Assembly (NCBI RefSeq): GCF_016862195.1 | Contig: NZ_BOMM01000028.1 | Location: 62,001 to 126,000, forward strand | Direction of reading: 5' to 3' | Length of the DNA stretch: 64,000 bases | DNA from: Paractinoplanes ferrugineus | Lineage (GTDB): Bacteria > Actinomycetota > Actinomycetes > Mycobacteriales > Micromonosporaceae | In this document: piece by piece, positions 36,806 through 46,314 of the stretch | Layout: the number at the start of each line of letters is the position of its first letter | Numbering within the stretch: position 1 is the stretch's first letter | Made by a program: the position numbers and the translations under genes | The notes under the pieces: generated by a model | Told to the model about the DNA's origin: nothing | The model's input: only the letters and a program-made list of their open reading frames with translations | Database searches by the model: none

Positions 36806-37486
36806 CTAGTCGTCGGCTCCGTGCCCGCCGTTGCCGTGGTGCCCCGAGTCGCCGGACGCCGACGCGCCCGGCGCCGGGCTCACCGTCGGGCTCTCGCTCG
36901 GGCCGCCGGTCGGATCGTCTGACGCGTTGCCGGTCGGCCCGTCCGACGGCTCCCCCGTGGGGTCGTCGGACGGGCCGTCGGTCGGGTCGTCGGACGGGCT
37001 CGCCGTCGGGTCGTCCGACGGGCTGACCGACGGGCTCGGGGTCGGGCCGGCCGTGGGGCTCGAGGTCGGCCGCACCGTCGGGCCGGGCTTGACCACCTTC
37101 TTGCCGCGCGCCTCGACGCGGGCCGCCAGGTAGTCGCCGCCGGTCCGGGTGCCGCTCACCGTGATCCCGAATCCGACGCCGAGGTCACCGACCCGGGCGG
37201 CCTTGCCGTTGACCCGGATCCGGGCGTTCGCCGCCACGGTCACGGTGATCGAACCCTTGTTCTTCCCGTTCACCTTGACGGTCACGGCGCTGCCGCTGAC
37301 CGCGGTGACCGTGCCGGCCGCCTCGAACTTGCTCTTCTTCGCCGGCTTGACGGAGGGCTTGGCGGACGGTTTGGCGGCCACCGCCACCCCGCCGTTCCCG
37401 TAAGCGGCGACAGCAACAGTGGCAGCCGACGGCACCACGACAGCGGTGGCCAGGGCCGCGGCAACAGCAATACGGCGAAGACGCAC
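36806..37486 (-). CDS. Secreted DUF5666-like protein with acidic repeat tail (copy A)
   Basis: A 226-residue exported protein: signal peptide (about 1-28), a small beta domain of the DUF5666 type (AAGTVTAVSGSAVTVKVNG to TGGDYLAARVEARGKK, about 55-130), and a disordered Ser/Asp/Pro/Thr tail of about 95 residues. GTG 37486 is preferred because AAGGAG lies six bases upstream; the TTG at 37492 abuts that signal. It is a paralogue of the protein at 37580-37999, whose tail is missing. Function unknown; cell-wall or matrix location is inferred from the signal peptide and tail. Confidence 0.78.
   Translation of the reverse strand: MRLRRIAVAAALATAVVVPSAATVAVAAYGNGGVAVAAKPSAKPSVKPAKKSKFEAAGTVTAVSGSAVTVKVNGKNKGSITVTVAANARIRVNGKAARVGDLGVGFGITVSGTRTGGDYLAARVEARGKKVVKPGPTVRPTSSPTAGPTPSPSVSPSDDPTASPSDDPTDGPSDDPTGEPSDGPTGNASDDPTGGPSESPTVSPAPGASASGDSGHHGNGGHGADD
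36887..37018 (-). repeat. Coding Ser-Asp-Asp-Pro-Thr repeats
   Basis: About six imperfect units of seven to eight residues (SDDPTASP, SDDPTDGP, SDDPTGEP, SDGPTGNA, SDDPTGGP, SESPT), 21-24 bases each, in the tail of the DUF5666 protein. This suggests slippage-driven length variation. Confidence 0.75.
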
Positions 37487-37579
37487 GTTCAACTCCTTGA
37501 TCGGGGGGTAGTTCGATGGTCACGCCCGCCGGGTGCCGGGCGGTTCGCCCCCGGTTGCCATCAGGGTGCCGATGAACGC

Positions 37580-37999
<420 letters not shown>

Positions 38000-38082
38000 G
38001 GGCAACTCCTCGGTGGGGGAGCTCAACCGTTCCCCCGCCCGGGTGCCGCCCGGTTGCGAGACGCGTTGCCGTTCGGTTGCGG

Positions 38083-39462
38083 CTAGAGGATGCCTCGGGC
38101 GTGGAAGGCGGAGCGGGTCTTGGCGGCGACCGCCGGGCCGTACAGGACCAGGGCGGTGGCCACCGCGCGCTGGGCGGCCTGCGGCATGGTGATCGTCGGG
38201 TGGTAGAAGAACTGGGACTCGAGGATCACCCGGTTGGCCACGGTGCGGCCGAGGGCGCGGTTGACGTCCCAGAGGGCGTGCGACCAGATCTCGCCGTCGT
38301 CGTGCACTTCGCCGTCGAGGTCGCCCGGGTAGAGCTTGGGACCGTCGGTGCGGCGCAGGCAGTGCGGGACGGTGTCGGTGTACGAGGTCGAGTCCCAGTC
38401 CATCACGCACGCCCACGGGGTGACCGCGGTGTCGGGGCTCGTCGCCTGGGACATGGTGACCGCCCAGTAGTCGCCGAAGCCCTCGCCGATCGCGCCGGCC
38501 TCGGCCGACTCGCCGAAGCCGGGCACCTGGTCGTCCTGGATGGCGTGGCCGTACTCGTGCCAGATGACCTCGTCGTCCTCGGCGTCGTCGACGCCCCCGG
38601 TGCCGAAGGTGATCTGGTCGGCCGCACCGTCGTAGTACGAGTTGTCGTCCTCGAAGCCGGTGGTGGCGAAGTCCTGCGGCTCGTCGTTGACGTCCCGGAA
38701 CCCGAGGCGGTGGATGTAGTTCTGCGTGCCGGTGATGCTGTAATAGGCCATGACCTGCTCGAACCCGGCCTGGGACCGGTTGAACAGGTAGCTGCGGGCG
38801 GCGGAGCGGACCTGGTCGTCGCTGACGTTGTAGGCGTACGCGCCCTGCAGGGTGTCCTTGCCCTTGTCGAGGTCGGTGAGCTTGACCGTGCGGTAGGCGC
38901 GGGCGAACTGCGGCCCGTCGGCGTCGTCGTCGTCGGTCAGTGCCTCGTTCTGCAGCTTGACCACCGGGTTGGGGTCGAAGACCCGGCCCCTGCCGTCGGC
39001 GTGCCGCACGGTGTTCTTCTCCTGGAGCACGGCGCCCGAGTCGGCGTCGGTCAGGGTGCGCACCGTGCCTTTGACCGTCGGCGTCATCGTCATCCAGGCG
39101 AGCTTGGCCGGGTTGCCGGGCACGATCACCAGTTCGGCGCGGACGGGCTGCTCGCCGAGCCGGCCGGCGACCTTCGACCGCGCGGTCCGGGCGGTCAGCG
39201 AGGCGGTCGCGTCGGGGAGGCCGGTGATCGTGCGGCGGCCGTCGTCGACGGTCGTCTGCCCGGCGGAGGTGTGTGTGGCGTAGAAGCCGCCGAAGACCGG
39301 GATCCCCCGGTAGGTCTGTTGGTACCAGGTGTGCGAGCCCAGCAGCGACTGGCGTGTCTGGATCTTCGTAAGGTCGGCCGGGGCGGCCTGGGCCGCGGTG
39401 CCGCCGGTGATTACCAGACCGATCGTGACCAGGGGCGCGAGCACGCGGATCGGCTTGTTCAA
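38083..39462 (-). CDS. Secreted M36/M4-like zinc metalloprotease
   Basis: A 459-residue exported gluzincin. Signal peptide 1-27; a propeptide-like region (about 28-200) with RGIPVFGGFYATH; catalytic HEYGH in VIWHEYGHAIQDD (about residue 301) and a downstream Glu zinc ligand in AIGEGFGDYWAV about 25 residues later, as in fungalysin-type M36 enzymes; then WACVMDWDSTS and EIWSHALWDVNRALG. TTG 39462 has GGGGAG five bases upstream, and that signal lies in an inverted repeat (39469-39496). Expected to degrade extracellular protein. Confidence 0.87.
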   Translation of the reverse strand: MNKPIRVLAPLVTIGLVITGGTAAQAAPADLTKIQTRQSLLGSHTWYQQTYRGIPVFGGFYATHTSAGQTTVDDGRRTITGLPDATASLTARTARSKVAGRLGEQPVRAELVIVPGNPAKLAWMTMTPTVKGTVRTLTDADSGAVLQEKNTVRHADGRGRVFDPNPVVKLQNEALTDDDDADGPQFARAYRTVKLTDLDKGKDTLQGAYAYNVSDDQVRSAARSYLFNRSQAGFEQVMAYYSITGTQNYIHRLGFRDVNDEPQDFATTGFEDDNSYYDGAADQITFGTGGVDDAEDDEVIWHEYGHAIQDDQVPGFGESAEAGAIGEGFGDYWAVTMSQATSPDTAVTPWACVMDWDSTSYTDTVPHCLRRTDGPKLYPGDLDGEVHDDGEIWSHALWDVNRALGRTVANRVILESQFFYHPTITMPQAAQRAVATALVLYGPAVAAKTRSAFHARGIL

Positions 39463-39468
39463 GGAAAC

Positions 39469-39496
39469 TCCCCACGTTGGTTCCTCAGCGTGGGGA
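39469..39496 (-). promoter_or_regulatory. Inverted repeat covering the protease ribosome-binding site
   Basis: TCCCCACG and CGTGGGGA are perfectly complementary over eight bases with a 12-base loop. On the mRNA the 3' arm contains the GGGGA Shine-Dalgarno of the protease, so the hairpin could block ribosome entry. It could instead be a protein operator. Confidence 0.5.
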
Positions 39497-39525
39497 CCCT
39501 AGCATCTATGCAAATGTATAAATGA

Positions 39526-40749
39526 TCAACAAGCGTCCTGGCGGGGCAGCCGGATGGCGATGGAGGTGCCGTGGCCGGTGTCGCTGTCGACGGCCAGCAC
39601 GCCGCCGTGCGCGTCGACGATGGCCTTGACGATGCTCAGGCCGAGACCGGCGCCCTGCACCTCCTGCCGTTCGGCGGCGGCGGACCGGCGGAACGGGGCG
39701 AGGACCCGCTGCTGGTCGGCCGGGCTGATGCCGATGCCGGTGTCGCGTACCTCCAGAACCGCGTCGTCGCCGTCCACCGACGCCCGTACGGTGACCCAGC
39801 CGCGCGGGGTGAACTTCACCGCATTGAGCACGAGTCGTTCCAGCGCCTGCCCGATGCGTTGCAGGTCGGCCCGCACCATCACCGGCTCGGTGGCCTCGGC
39901 GGCGAGGTCCAGGCCCCGGCCGCGGGCCAGCACCAGGTTGCGGGCCACCGCGTTGCGGGCCAGTTCGGCGAGGTCGATGACGATGCGGTCGAGCACGAGT
40001 GTGCTCTGCCCGGCCTGGGCGGCCAGCAGGATGTCGTCGACCAGGGCCATCAGGCGGTCGGAGTTGCGTTTGATGCGGTCGAGGAACCGCTGGTTCTCCT
40101 GGGCCGGCACGGCCGGGTCGCCGAGCACCTCCAGGTAACCGTTGATCGAGGTCAGCGGCGTACGCAGCTCGTGCGTGACACGGGAGATGAACTCGTCCTT
40201 GATCCGGTCGGCGTCGCGCACCCGCTCGTTGGCCGCGTCCAGCCCGCGGGCGTACTGGCGCAGTTCGAGCTGGGCCATCACGTGCCGGGCGAGGGTGCGC
40301 AGGCCGGTGCACTCGGCCGGGCTGAGCAGGCGTGGCTCGAAGTCGAGCACGCAGAGGGTGCCGAGCGGCTGGCCGTCGACCGTGACCAGCGGGGCGCCGG
40401 CGTAGAACCGGACGTACGGCTCGCCGACCACCAGCGGATTGTTGCGGAAGCGCGGGTCGAGCCGGGCGTCGGGCACCTGCATGACCTCGCCCGCGGTCAT
40501 GGCGTGCGTGCAGAACGAATGCTTGCGGGCGATGTCGCAGATGGTGCCGAGCCCGATGCTGGCCTTGAGCCACTGGCGTTCGCCGGTGACCAGGCTGATC
40601 GCGGCGGTCGGGGTGCGGCACAACTGGGCGGCCAGCACCGCGATGTCGTCGAAGTCGGCCTCCGGGGCGCTGTAGAGCACCTCGTAGTTGTGCAGGGCGG
40701 CCAGGCGCTGCTGCTCCAGCGCTCCGTCCGCGACCAACATGTCCGACAT
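39526..40749 (-). CDS. GAF-domain sensor histidine kinase
   Basis: A 407-residue soluble kinase. GAF domain about 20-170 (LCRTPTAAISLVTGERQWLKASIG, HSFCTHAM, GAPLVTVDGQPLGTLCVLD), HisKA with phospho-His in SRVTHELRTPLTSINGYL, and ATPase motifs NAVKFTP, VRDTGIGIS and GAGLGLSIVKAIVDAHGG. ATG 40749 has GGAGG eight bases upstream; an in-frame TTG at 40779 is less likely. It is divergent from a receiver-GAF protein, a probable partner. Confidence 0.9.
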   Translation of the reverse strand: MSDMLVADGALEQQRLAALHNYEVLYSAPEADFDDIAVLAAQLCRTPTAAISLVTGERQWLKASIGLGTICDIARKHSFCTHAMTAGEVMQVPDARLDPRFRNNPLVVGEPYVRFYAGAPLVTVDGQPLGTLCVLDFEPRLLSPAECTGLRTLARHVMAQLELRQYARGLDAANERVRDADRIKDEFISRVTHELRTPLTSINGYLEVLGDPAVPAQENQRFLDRIKRNSDRLMALVDDILLAAQAGQSTLVLDRIVIDLAELARNAVARNLVLARGRGLDLAAEATEPVMVRADLQRIGQALERLVLNAVKFTPRGWVTVRASVDGDDAVLEVRDTGIGISPADQQRVLAPFRRSAAAERQEVQGAGLGLSIVKAIVDAHGGVLAVDSDTGHGTSIAIRLPRQDAC

Positions 40750-40936
40750 GTGCGAGACCTCCGGCGGATCGAGCTTCAAAGGTCCACTCGGCCGCTCGCC
40801 GCCGCTGCTGAGTGTTAACCGGGGTGCACGACCGGTGCGACCGGCGACAACCCGTTCGCAACCTCGTCACACTTCTCCGGCCCCCGCCGGCTTCTACAGT
40901 TCGGGCTGCTGAAACATGATGAAGGGACGGGTTGAG

Positions 40937-41800
40937 ATGGCCGTAATCGTCGCCGCCGAGGATGACGCCGATGTCGCGGGCCTGCTGGCCACCACGCTGG
41001 TGCGGGCCGGGCACGTCGTACACCTGGCCGGGACCGGCCCGCGCGCTCTGCAGATGGTTGCCGAGTGCCACCCCGACCTGGTGATCCTCGATCATGGGAT
41101 GCCCGGCATGTCCGGTCTCGACGTGGGCCGCCGGCTGCGTGCCGACGGCGCGACCGCGGCGGTGCCGATGATGATGTTGTCGGCGTCCGCGCCGGCCGGG
41201 GCCCGTGAGGTCTTCGACCAGGTGCTGAACAAGCCGATCCCGTTCCGGCAGATCGCCGACGTGGCCCGGGACCTGCTCAGTTCCACCGGCGACCGGCGGC
41301 TGACCGCGGGGCGGGCGCTCACCGACCCGGCGCGTCTCGCCGCGGTGGCCCGGCTGCTCGACGAGCCCGACCCGGTCGACGAGCTGAGCCTGGCCATGGA
41401 GATCGCCAACCTGGCCGAGGCGACCGGTGCGCCGAGCGCCGCGGTCGGCCTGGTGCTCGACACCACCCTGCAGAACGTCGCCTCGGTCGGGCTGCCCGAC
41501 CTGATCGTCGAGGCGGGCGGGGCGCCTGTCGAGTGGACCCCGTGCGGCGTGCTGGCCGGCACCAACCGGCCGCTGCTCTTCGACGACCTGAGCGCCGACC
41601 CGATCTTCAAGGACATCCCGATGGTCACGTTCTCGGCCGTCCGGTCCTATGCCGCGATCCCGCTGCATTCGCCGGAGGGCCTGGTCGTGGCGGCGATGGC
41701 GGTGATGGACACGGCGCCGCGCCGCTTCTCCGGCCGGACCCTCGACACGCTGCTCGCGGCCGCGCCCCGGGTGATGAGGCTGATCGACAAGCGGCGCTAA
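40937..41800 (+). CDS. Response regulator with C-terminal GAF domain
   Basis: A 287-residue protein: receiver at 1-120 (AAEDDADV, phospho-Asp in LVILDHGMPGMSGL, Lys in VLNKPIPF) and a GAF-like domain at about 145-285 (TTLQNVASVGLPDLIV, VRSYAAIPLHSPEGLVVAAMAVMD). The GAF resembles the one in the divergent histidine kinase. ATG 40937 begins the receiver; ATG 40916 and 40919 add six to seven residues and cannot be excluded. The stop overlaps the Lrp gene's stop on the other strand. Confidence 0.82.
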   Translation: MAVIVAAEDDADVAGLLATTLVRAGHVVHLAGTGPRALQMVAECHPDLVILDHGMPGMSGLDVGRRLRADGATAAVPMMMLSASAPAGAREVFDQVLNKPIPFRQIADVARDLLSSTGDRRLTAGRALTDPARLAAVARLLDEPDPVDELSLAMEIANLAEATGAPSAAVGLVLDTTLQNVASVGLPDLIVEAGGAPVEWTPCGVLAGTNRPLLFDDLSADPIFKDIPMVTFSAVRSYAAIPLHSPEGLVVAAMAVMDTAPRRFSGRTLDTLLAAAPRVMRLIDKRR

Positions 41801-42264
41801 CTCCCGCGCCGGTGCTCGAAGATCAGGTGCGTCTCGGTGCCCGCGACGAGGTGGGTGCCGCTGAGCCGCTCGGTGATTATCGTGCGCAGGTCGGCGACGT
41901 CAGCCGTGGCCACGTGCAGCAGGAAGTCGTAGGACCCGGAGACGAAATAGACATCGCGTACGGCCGGGATGCCGGCCAGCGACTCCGCGAACTTGCCGAT
42001 CGCGTCCCGCGCGTCCGACCGGATGCGAACGGCGATCATGGCCTGGATCGGCCGACCGATCCAGGCCGGGTCGACGTCGGCGTGGAAGCCCCGGATGGCG
42101 CCGAGCTCACGCAGCCGGCGGACGCGGGTCAGGCACGTCGACGGGGCGATCCCGACCCGTTCGGCGAGAGCGTTGTTGGGCATCCGCCCGTCGACCTCGA
42201 GCAGGGCCAGCAGGTCCAGATCGACGTGATCAAGTCCCCGAAGATCATTCGGTAGATCGGTCAT
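41797..42264 (-). CDS. Lrp/AsnC-family regulator (AldR-like)
   Basis: A 155-residue Lrp-type protein: helix-turn-helix (LDLLALLEVDGRMPNNALAERVGIAPSTCLTRVRRL) and an amino-acid-binding RAM domain (VRDVYFVSGSYDFLLHVAT). ATG 42264 was chosen from the family start. It is divergent from alanine dehydrogenase, as AldR is in mycobacteria, so it probably activates ald in response to alanine. Confidence 0.88.
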   Translation of the reverse strand: MTDLPNDLRGLDHVDLDLLALLEVDGRMPNNALAERVGIAPSTCLTRVRRLRELGAIRGFHADVDPAWIGRPIQAMIAVRIRSDARDAIGKFAESLAGIPAVRDVYFVSGSYDFLLHVATADVADLRTIITERLSGTHLVAGTETHLIFEHRRGS

Positions 42265-42395
42265 GATCCGCACCCTGCCCGCATGATGTTCCGCCACACG
42301 CTTCTCGGCAGAATCTTCTTCGGCCCCATTGCGGGGATCTGCACATCATTTCACTCTGATCCCACGAACCGCCACTGGTCGAAAGGACCCCCGCA

Positions 42396-43511
42396 ATGCA
42401 CATCGGCGTGCCGACCGAGGTCAAGAACCACGAATACCGGGTGGCCATCACCCCGGCCGGAGTGGCCGAGTTCGTCCGCCGCGGGCACCGGGTGCTCATC
42501 CAGGCCGGCGCCGGGGCCGGCTCGTCGATCACCGACGCCGACTACGCCGGCGCGGGCGCCGACATCGTGCCGGACGCCGACAGCGTATGGGGCCGGGCCG
42601 ACCTGCTGCTCAAGGTCAAGGAGCCGATCGCGGCGGAGTACCACCGCCTGCGCGCCGGGCAGGTCGTCTTCACCTACCTGCACCTGGCCGCCGACGCGGC
42701 CGGCACGAAAGCTCTCCTCGACAGCGGGACCACCGCCATCGCCTACGAGACGGTGCAACTCGCCGACGGTTCGCTACCGCTGCTCGCCCCGATGTCCGAG
42801 GTGGCCGGCCGACTCGCCCCGCAGGTCGGGGCGTACTCGCTGATGCGCAACTCGGGCGGTCGCGGCGTGCTCCCCGGCGGGGTCCCGGGCGTCAGCCCGG
42901 CCCAGATCACTGTCATCGGCGGGGGCGTGTCCGGCGTCAACGCGGCCACGATCGCGCTCGGCATGGGCGCCGACGTCACCGTGCTCGACCTGAGCATCCC
43001 CCGGCTGCGGCAGATCGACGCCCAGTTCGGCGGCCGGATCAAGACCCTGGTGTCCAGCTCCTACGCGATCGAGCAGTCGGTGCTCGAGGCCGACATGGTG
43101 ATCGGCGCGGTGCTCGTGCCCGGCGCCAAGGCCCCCACGCTCGTCTCGAACGACCTCGTCAAGCGGATGAAGCCGGGCGCGGTGCTCGTCGACATCGCCA
43201 TCGACCAGGGCGGCTGCTTCGAGGACTCGCACGCCACCACCCACGAGGACCCGGTCTACCGGGTGCACGACGCGGTGTTCTACTGCGTGGCGAACATGCC
43301 CGGCGCGGTGCCGAACACCTCCACCTACGCCCTGACGAACGCCACCCTGCCGTACGCCCTGCGCCTGGCCGACCTCGGCTGGCCGGACGCCCTGCGGCAG
43401 GACCCCGCGCTCGCTCTCGGCCTCAACATCCACGCCGGCCGGCTCACCAACGCCTCGGTCGGTGAAGCGCTGGGCCTCCCTTCGGTCGAGGTCGACTCGG
43501 TCCTCGCCTGA
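42396..43511 (+). CDS. ald: Alanine dehydrogenase
   Basis: A 371-residue NAD-dependent L-alanine dehydrogenase, interconverting alanine and pyruvate plus ammonia. Signatures: GVPTEVKNHEYRVAITPAG at the start, the substrate Lys in LLKVKEPIAAEY, the catalytic His in FTYLHLAAD, the Rossmann motif GGGVSGVNAATIALGMGADV and RNSGGRGVLPGGVPGV. Shine-Dalgarno GAAAGGA precedes the ATG. Full length for the family. A 14-base-pair terminator follows ten bases after the stop. An Lrp-type regulator is divergent. Confidence 0.95.
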   Translation: MHIGVPTEVKNHEYRVAITPAGVAEFVRRGHRVLIQAGAGAGSSITDADYAGAGADIVPDADSVWGRADLLLKVKEPIAAEYHRLRAGQVVFTYLHLAADAAGTKALLDSGTTAIAYETVQLADGSLPLLAPMSEVAGRLAPQVGAYSLMRNSGGRGVLPGGVPGVSPAQITVIGGGVSGVNAATIALGMGADVTVLDLSIPRLRQIDAQFGGRIKTLVSSSYAIEQSVLEADMVIGAVLVPGAKAPTLVSNDLVKRMKPGAVLVDIAIDQGGCFEDSHATTHEDPVYRVHDAVFYCVANMPGAVPNTSTYALTNATLPYALRLADLGWPDALRQDPALALGLNIHAGRLTNASVGEALGLPSVEVDSVLA

Positions 43512-43521
43512 CCGCCGGACC

Positions 43522-43552
43522 GGGCGCCCGGAGCACTGTGCTCCGGGCGCCC
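43522..43552. terminator. Strong bidirectional terminator
   Basis: GGGCGCCCGGAGCA pairs perfectly with TGCTCCGGGCGCCC (14 bases, 3-base loop) and is followed by TTT on the plus strand. It separates convergent ald and the aldo/keto reductase gene. Confidence 0.9.
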
Positions 43553-43561
43553 TTTCCGTGC

Positions 43562-44617
43562 CTACAGGTATTTCTGGATCTGCGACAGGTCAGCCGGGCT
43601 CAGCCGGTCGGAGCTGGTGTTGCGCTGGTGCCAGAACGGGTAGCGCAGCGGCTCGCCGCTCACGTCGTCGAGCGCCTTGACCTCGTCCTCGGTGAGCACC
43701 AGATCGGCCGCCGCGAGGTTGTCCCGCAGCTGGTCGTTGGTGCGCGCGCCGACCACCACCGAGGTCACCCCCGGCTTCTGCACGATGTACGCGAGGGCCA
43801 CCTGGGCCGCCGACACCCCGTGCGACTCACCGATCTTCACGGCCAGCTCGATCGTGTCGTACAGCTTGTCCTCGTCGTGGATCGGCGGCTCCGACCACTC
43901 CGACAGGTGCCGACTGCCGGCCGGGGCCTGGACCCCGCGCCGGTACTTGCCGGACAGCAGCCCACCGGCGATCGGGCTCCACACCAGGATGCCGACGCCA
44001 CCGTCGAGGCAGGCCGGGACGATCTCCGTCTCGACGTCGCGCGACTGCAGCGAGTAGTAGACCTGAGTGCTCGCGAACCGCTCCAGGTCGTGCTTGGCCG
44101 ACACGCCCAGCGCCTTGGTCATCTGCCAGGCCGCGTAGTTCGAACAGCCCACGTACCGGACCTTGCCGGCACGCACCAGGTCGTCGAGCGCGGTCAGGGT
44201 CTCCTCGAGCGGAGTCTGCCCGTCCCACTCGTGCACCTGATAGAGGTCGATGTAGTCGGTCCCCAGCCGCTTCAGGCTGGCCTCCGCCCCCCGGACGATG
44301 TGGTGCCGGGACAGACCGGCGTCGTTCGGGCCCTCCCCCATCGGCATGCGTACCTTCGTCGCGATCAGCCAGTCCTCGCGGGTGTCGCCGAGCGCCTTGC
44401 CGATGATCTCCTCGGACAGGCCGGCCGAGTAGACGTCCGCGGTGTCGATCAGATTGACCCCCGCGGCCTTGGCGATCTCGATCTCCTCCTTGGCCGCCCC
44501 GACGTCGAGCTGACCGACCGGGGTCGCCCATCCGGTGCCGCCGAAGCCCATCGTGCCCAGAGTGAACGTCGAGACCCGAAGGCCCGTCCGTCCAAGCTGC
44601 CGGTACTGCATCGTCAT
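43562..44617 (-). CDS. Aldo/keto reductase
   Basis: A 351-residue NADPH-dependent oxidoreductase of the AKR superfamily. The catalytic tetrad is visible: Asp and Tyr in LIDTADVYSAGLSEE, Lys in IATKVRMP and His in LYQVHEWDG. The C-terminal cofactor segment includes SVVVGARTNDQLRDNL. Shine-Dalgarno GGAGAGG lies just before the ATG. Substrate cannot be told; members reduce aldehydes or sugars. Confidence 0.92.
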   Translation of the reverse strand: MTMQYRQLGRTGLRVSTFTLGTMGFGGTGWATPVGQLDVGAAKEEIEIAKAAGVNLIDTADVYSAGLSEEIIGKALGDTREDWLIATKVRMPMGEGPNDAGLSRHHIVRGAEASLKRLGTDYIDLYQVHEWDGQTPLEETLTALDDLVRAGKVRYVGCSNYAAWQMTKALGVSAKHDLERFASTQVYYSLQSRDVETEIVPACLDGGVGILVWSPIAGGLLSGKYRRGVQAPAGSRHLSEWSEPPIHDEDKLYDTIELAVKIGESHGVSAAQVALAYIVQKPGVTSVVVGARTNDQLRDNLAAADLVLTEDEVKALDDVSGEPLRYPFWHQRNTSSDRLSPADLSQIQKYL

Positions 44618-44726
44618 CGCCCTCTCCGCAGTGCGTGTAACCGTTTGCCAGCCTCACCCGCGTACCCGTTCTTGTCCACCGAATGCGTGACCGGGTCCGG
44701 TGGACCTCGAGCGGATCTTTGGTTGA

Positions 44727-45131
44727 ATGGCGGCCATGCCCAGCGACACCGCACACGTGGCCGAACGCATCGACCGGCCCGCCGACGACGTGTACGCCTA
44801 CGTCTCGAACCCGGAGAACCTCCCGACGTGGGCGCACGGCCTCGGCGAGAACGTCACCCGGATCGACGGCGCGTGGTTCGTCGAGATCCCCGACGGCCTG
44901 GTCAAGGTCGTGTTCGCCCCGGCCAACGACGTCGGCGTGCTCGACCACGTCGCCACCTTCCCCGGCGGCGAGTCCTTCTTGAACCCGCTGCGCGTGGTGC
45001 CCTACGGCGACGGCTGCGAGATCGTCTTCAGCGTGCGCCGCGCCCCCGGCACCTCCGACGAGGACTTCGCCCGCGACACCGGACTGGTCGCCGCCGACCT
45101 GGCCCGCCTCAAGGCACTCCTCGAGCGCTGA
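44727..45131 (+). CDS. SRPBCC-family protein (polyketide cyclase-like)
   Basis: A 134-residue START/Bet v1-like protein with HVAERIDRPADDVYAYVSNPENLPTWAHGL and the closing long helix DEDFARDTGLVAADLARLKALLE. It probably binds a hydrophobic ligand or acts as a small cyclase or dehydratase; no catalytic residues can be named. ATG 44736 is an equally good start. Convergent with a TetR-type regulator 25 bases away. Confidence 0.8.
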   Translation: MAAMPSDTAHVAERIDRPADDVYAYVSNPENLPTWAHGLGENVTRIDGAWFVEIPDGLVKVVFAPANDVGVLDHVATFPGGESFLNPLRVVPYGDGCEIVFSVRRAPGTSDEDFARDTGLVAADLARLKALLER

Positions 45132-45156
45132 CCGGGCGGCCCCGGGCGCCGCGGCC

Positions 45157-45726
45157 TCAGCCGCCGCTCCCGCGAGGGGTCGCGTCGCGGGCCTCGGCCA
45201 GCAGGAACGCCGCGACGGCGTCGAACGGTTCCAGCGAGCGCTCGGCCCGGGACAGCACCACGGCCCCCTCGCAGGCCGCCACCAGCGTCGCGGCGAACCC
45301 GGCCGGGTCGGGATGGCCGCCGTCGGCGAGGAGCTCGGTCAGCCGCTCGCGCCACGACCGGAAGACGGCCGCCGCCCGGGTGAGCATCTCCTCCGACCGC
45401 GTGGCCACCGTGACGGCCAGGACCGCCGAGCCGGCCCCGGTCCGGCTCCGCACGAGCAGGTCACGCCAGAGTCCGACGTAGCGCTGCGCGACCCGCTCCG
45501 GATCGGCCCCCTTGAGCCCGCCCAGCCCCTGCAGAGTCTCCGCTCCGGCCGCCTCCAGCGCGGCCCCGACGAGCTGCTCCTTGCCGCCGGGAAAATGGTG
45601 GTAGATCGACCCGCGAGGGGTCCCGGTCGCCGCCAGCACCTCGGTGAACGACGTACCCTGCAGCCCGTGCCGGCCGAGCAGCCGCACCGCCCCGTCGATC
45701 ATCAACTCCCGTACGCCCTGCTCCAC
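45157..45726 (-). CDS. TetR-family transcriptional regulator
   Basis: A 189-residue TetR/AcrR regulator. The helix-turn-helix GTSFTEVLAATGTPRGSIYHHFPGGKEQL lies at residues 24-52; the C-terminal ligand domain has no assignable ligand. It starts with GTG at 45726. There is no divergent target gene within 450 bases; the nearby SRPBCC gene is convergent. Confidence 0.88.
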   Translation of the reverse strand: MEQGVRELMIDGAVRLLGRHGLQGTSFTEVLAATGTPRGSIYHHFPGGKEQLVGAALEAAGAETLQGLGGLKGADPERVAQRYVGLWRDLLVRSRTGAGSAVLAVTVATRSEEMLTRAAAVFRSWRERLTELLADGGHPDPAGFAATLVAACEGAVVLSRAERSLEPFDAVAAFLLAEARDATPRGSGG

Positions 45727-46189
45727 GCGCCGCCCCCTCCGCCGTCACCGATTTCGCCGCCGATCCCCCGACGGCCCCTGTCGCGAGGTCACCTCACCCC
45801 CGCCGCCGAGCCCCGGTGCAGCCCCGCCTGCCTGACCGAGCCCGGCCGCGCGCCGTCCCGAGGCTGCTTGCACCCGTCCCGAGCCTGCTTGCACCGTCAC
45901 AAGGCCCGCTCGCGCCGGAGAGCGCACTCACGGCGAGGGTCCGGTCGTCGGGATCACCGTCGCCCGTGGACGCCTGCCGTGTCGGCCCCCGCACACCCCT
46001 TAAACCATCCTAGGAGGCTAGGTCTGACGGTGGTGCGGAGCCGGAGATCGACTCGTCCTTTGTGGAGTGAGCCGTCCAGCACGGTACGTGACGACGGTGG
46101 GCGGCCTTCGACCGGCCCCCGAAAGGAGTACCGGAACCCCGATCGGAGGAACGATCGAGATTCCGGCGCCCGATGATCGTTGGTCAGGT
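45727..46189. other. Intergenic region with a short tandem repeat and an inverted repeat
   Basis: This 463-base region upstream of the TetR gene holds no convincing gene. It contains a two-copy 21-base tandem repeat (45855-45895) and CCTAG-GAGG-CTAGG (46009-46022), a small inverted repeat that might be a regulator site. Confidence 0.5.
45855..45895. repeat. Two-copy 21-base tandem repeat
   Basis: GTCCCGAGGCTGCTTGCACC at 45855 and GTCCCGAGCCTGCTTGCACC at 45876, period 21, one mismatch. Confidence 0.75.
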
Positions 46190-46291
46190 ATGCGGGACCT
46201 CCTGGAACGACGCGGCATGGACATGGCCCTGATCGCGGGCCTGATGATCTTCTACGGACTGTTCATCGGAGTGGCGCTCAGCCGCTCGTGA
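46190..46291 (+). CDS. Possible 33-residue membrane microprotein
   Basis: A short frame, MRDLLERRGMDMALIAGLMIFYGLFIGVALSRS in composition: a charged head, one hydrophobic helix, then Ser-Arg-Ser. The Shine-Dalgarno (TCAGGT) is weak and an upstream in-frame GTG at 46067 would give 74 residues. Nothing else supports it. Confidence 0.3.
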   Translation: MRDLLERRGMDMALIAGLMIFYGLFIGVALSRS

Positions 46292-46314
46292 GCCACCCGA
46301 TCACCGCGGCGGGG

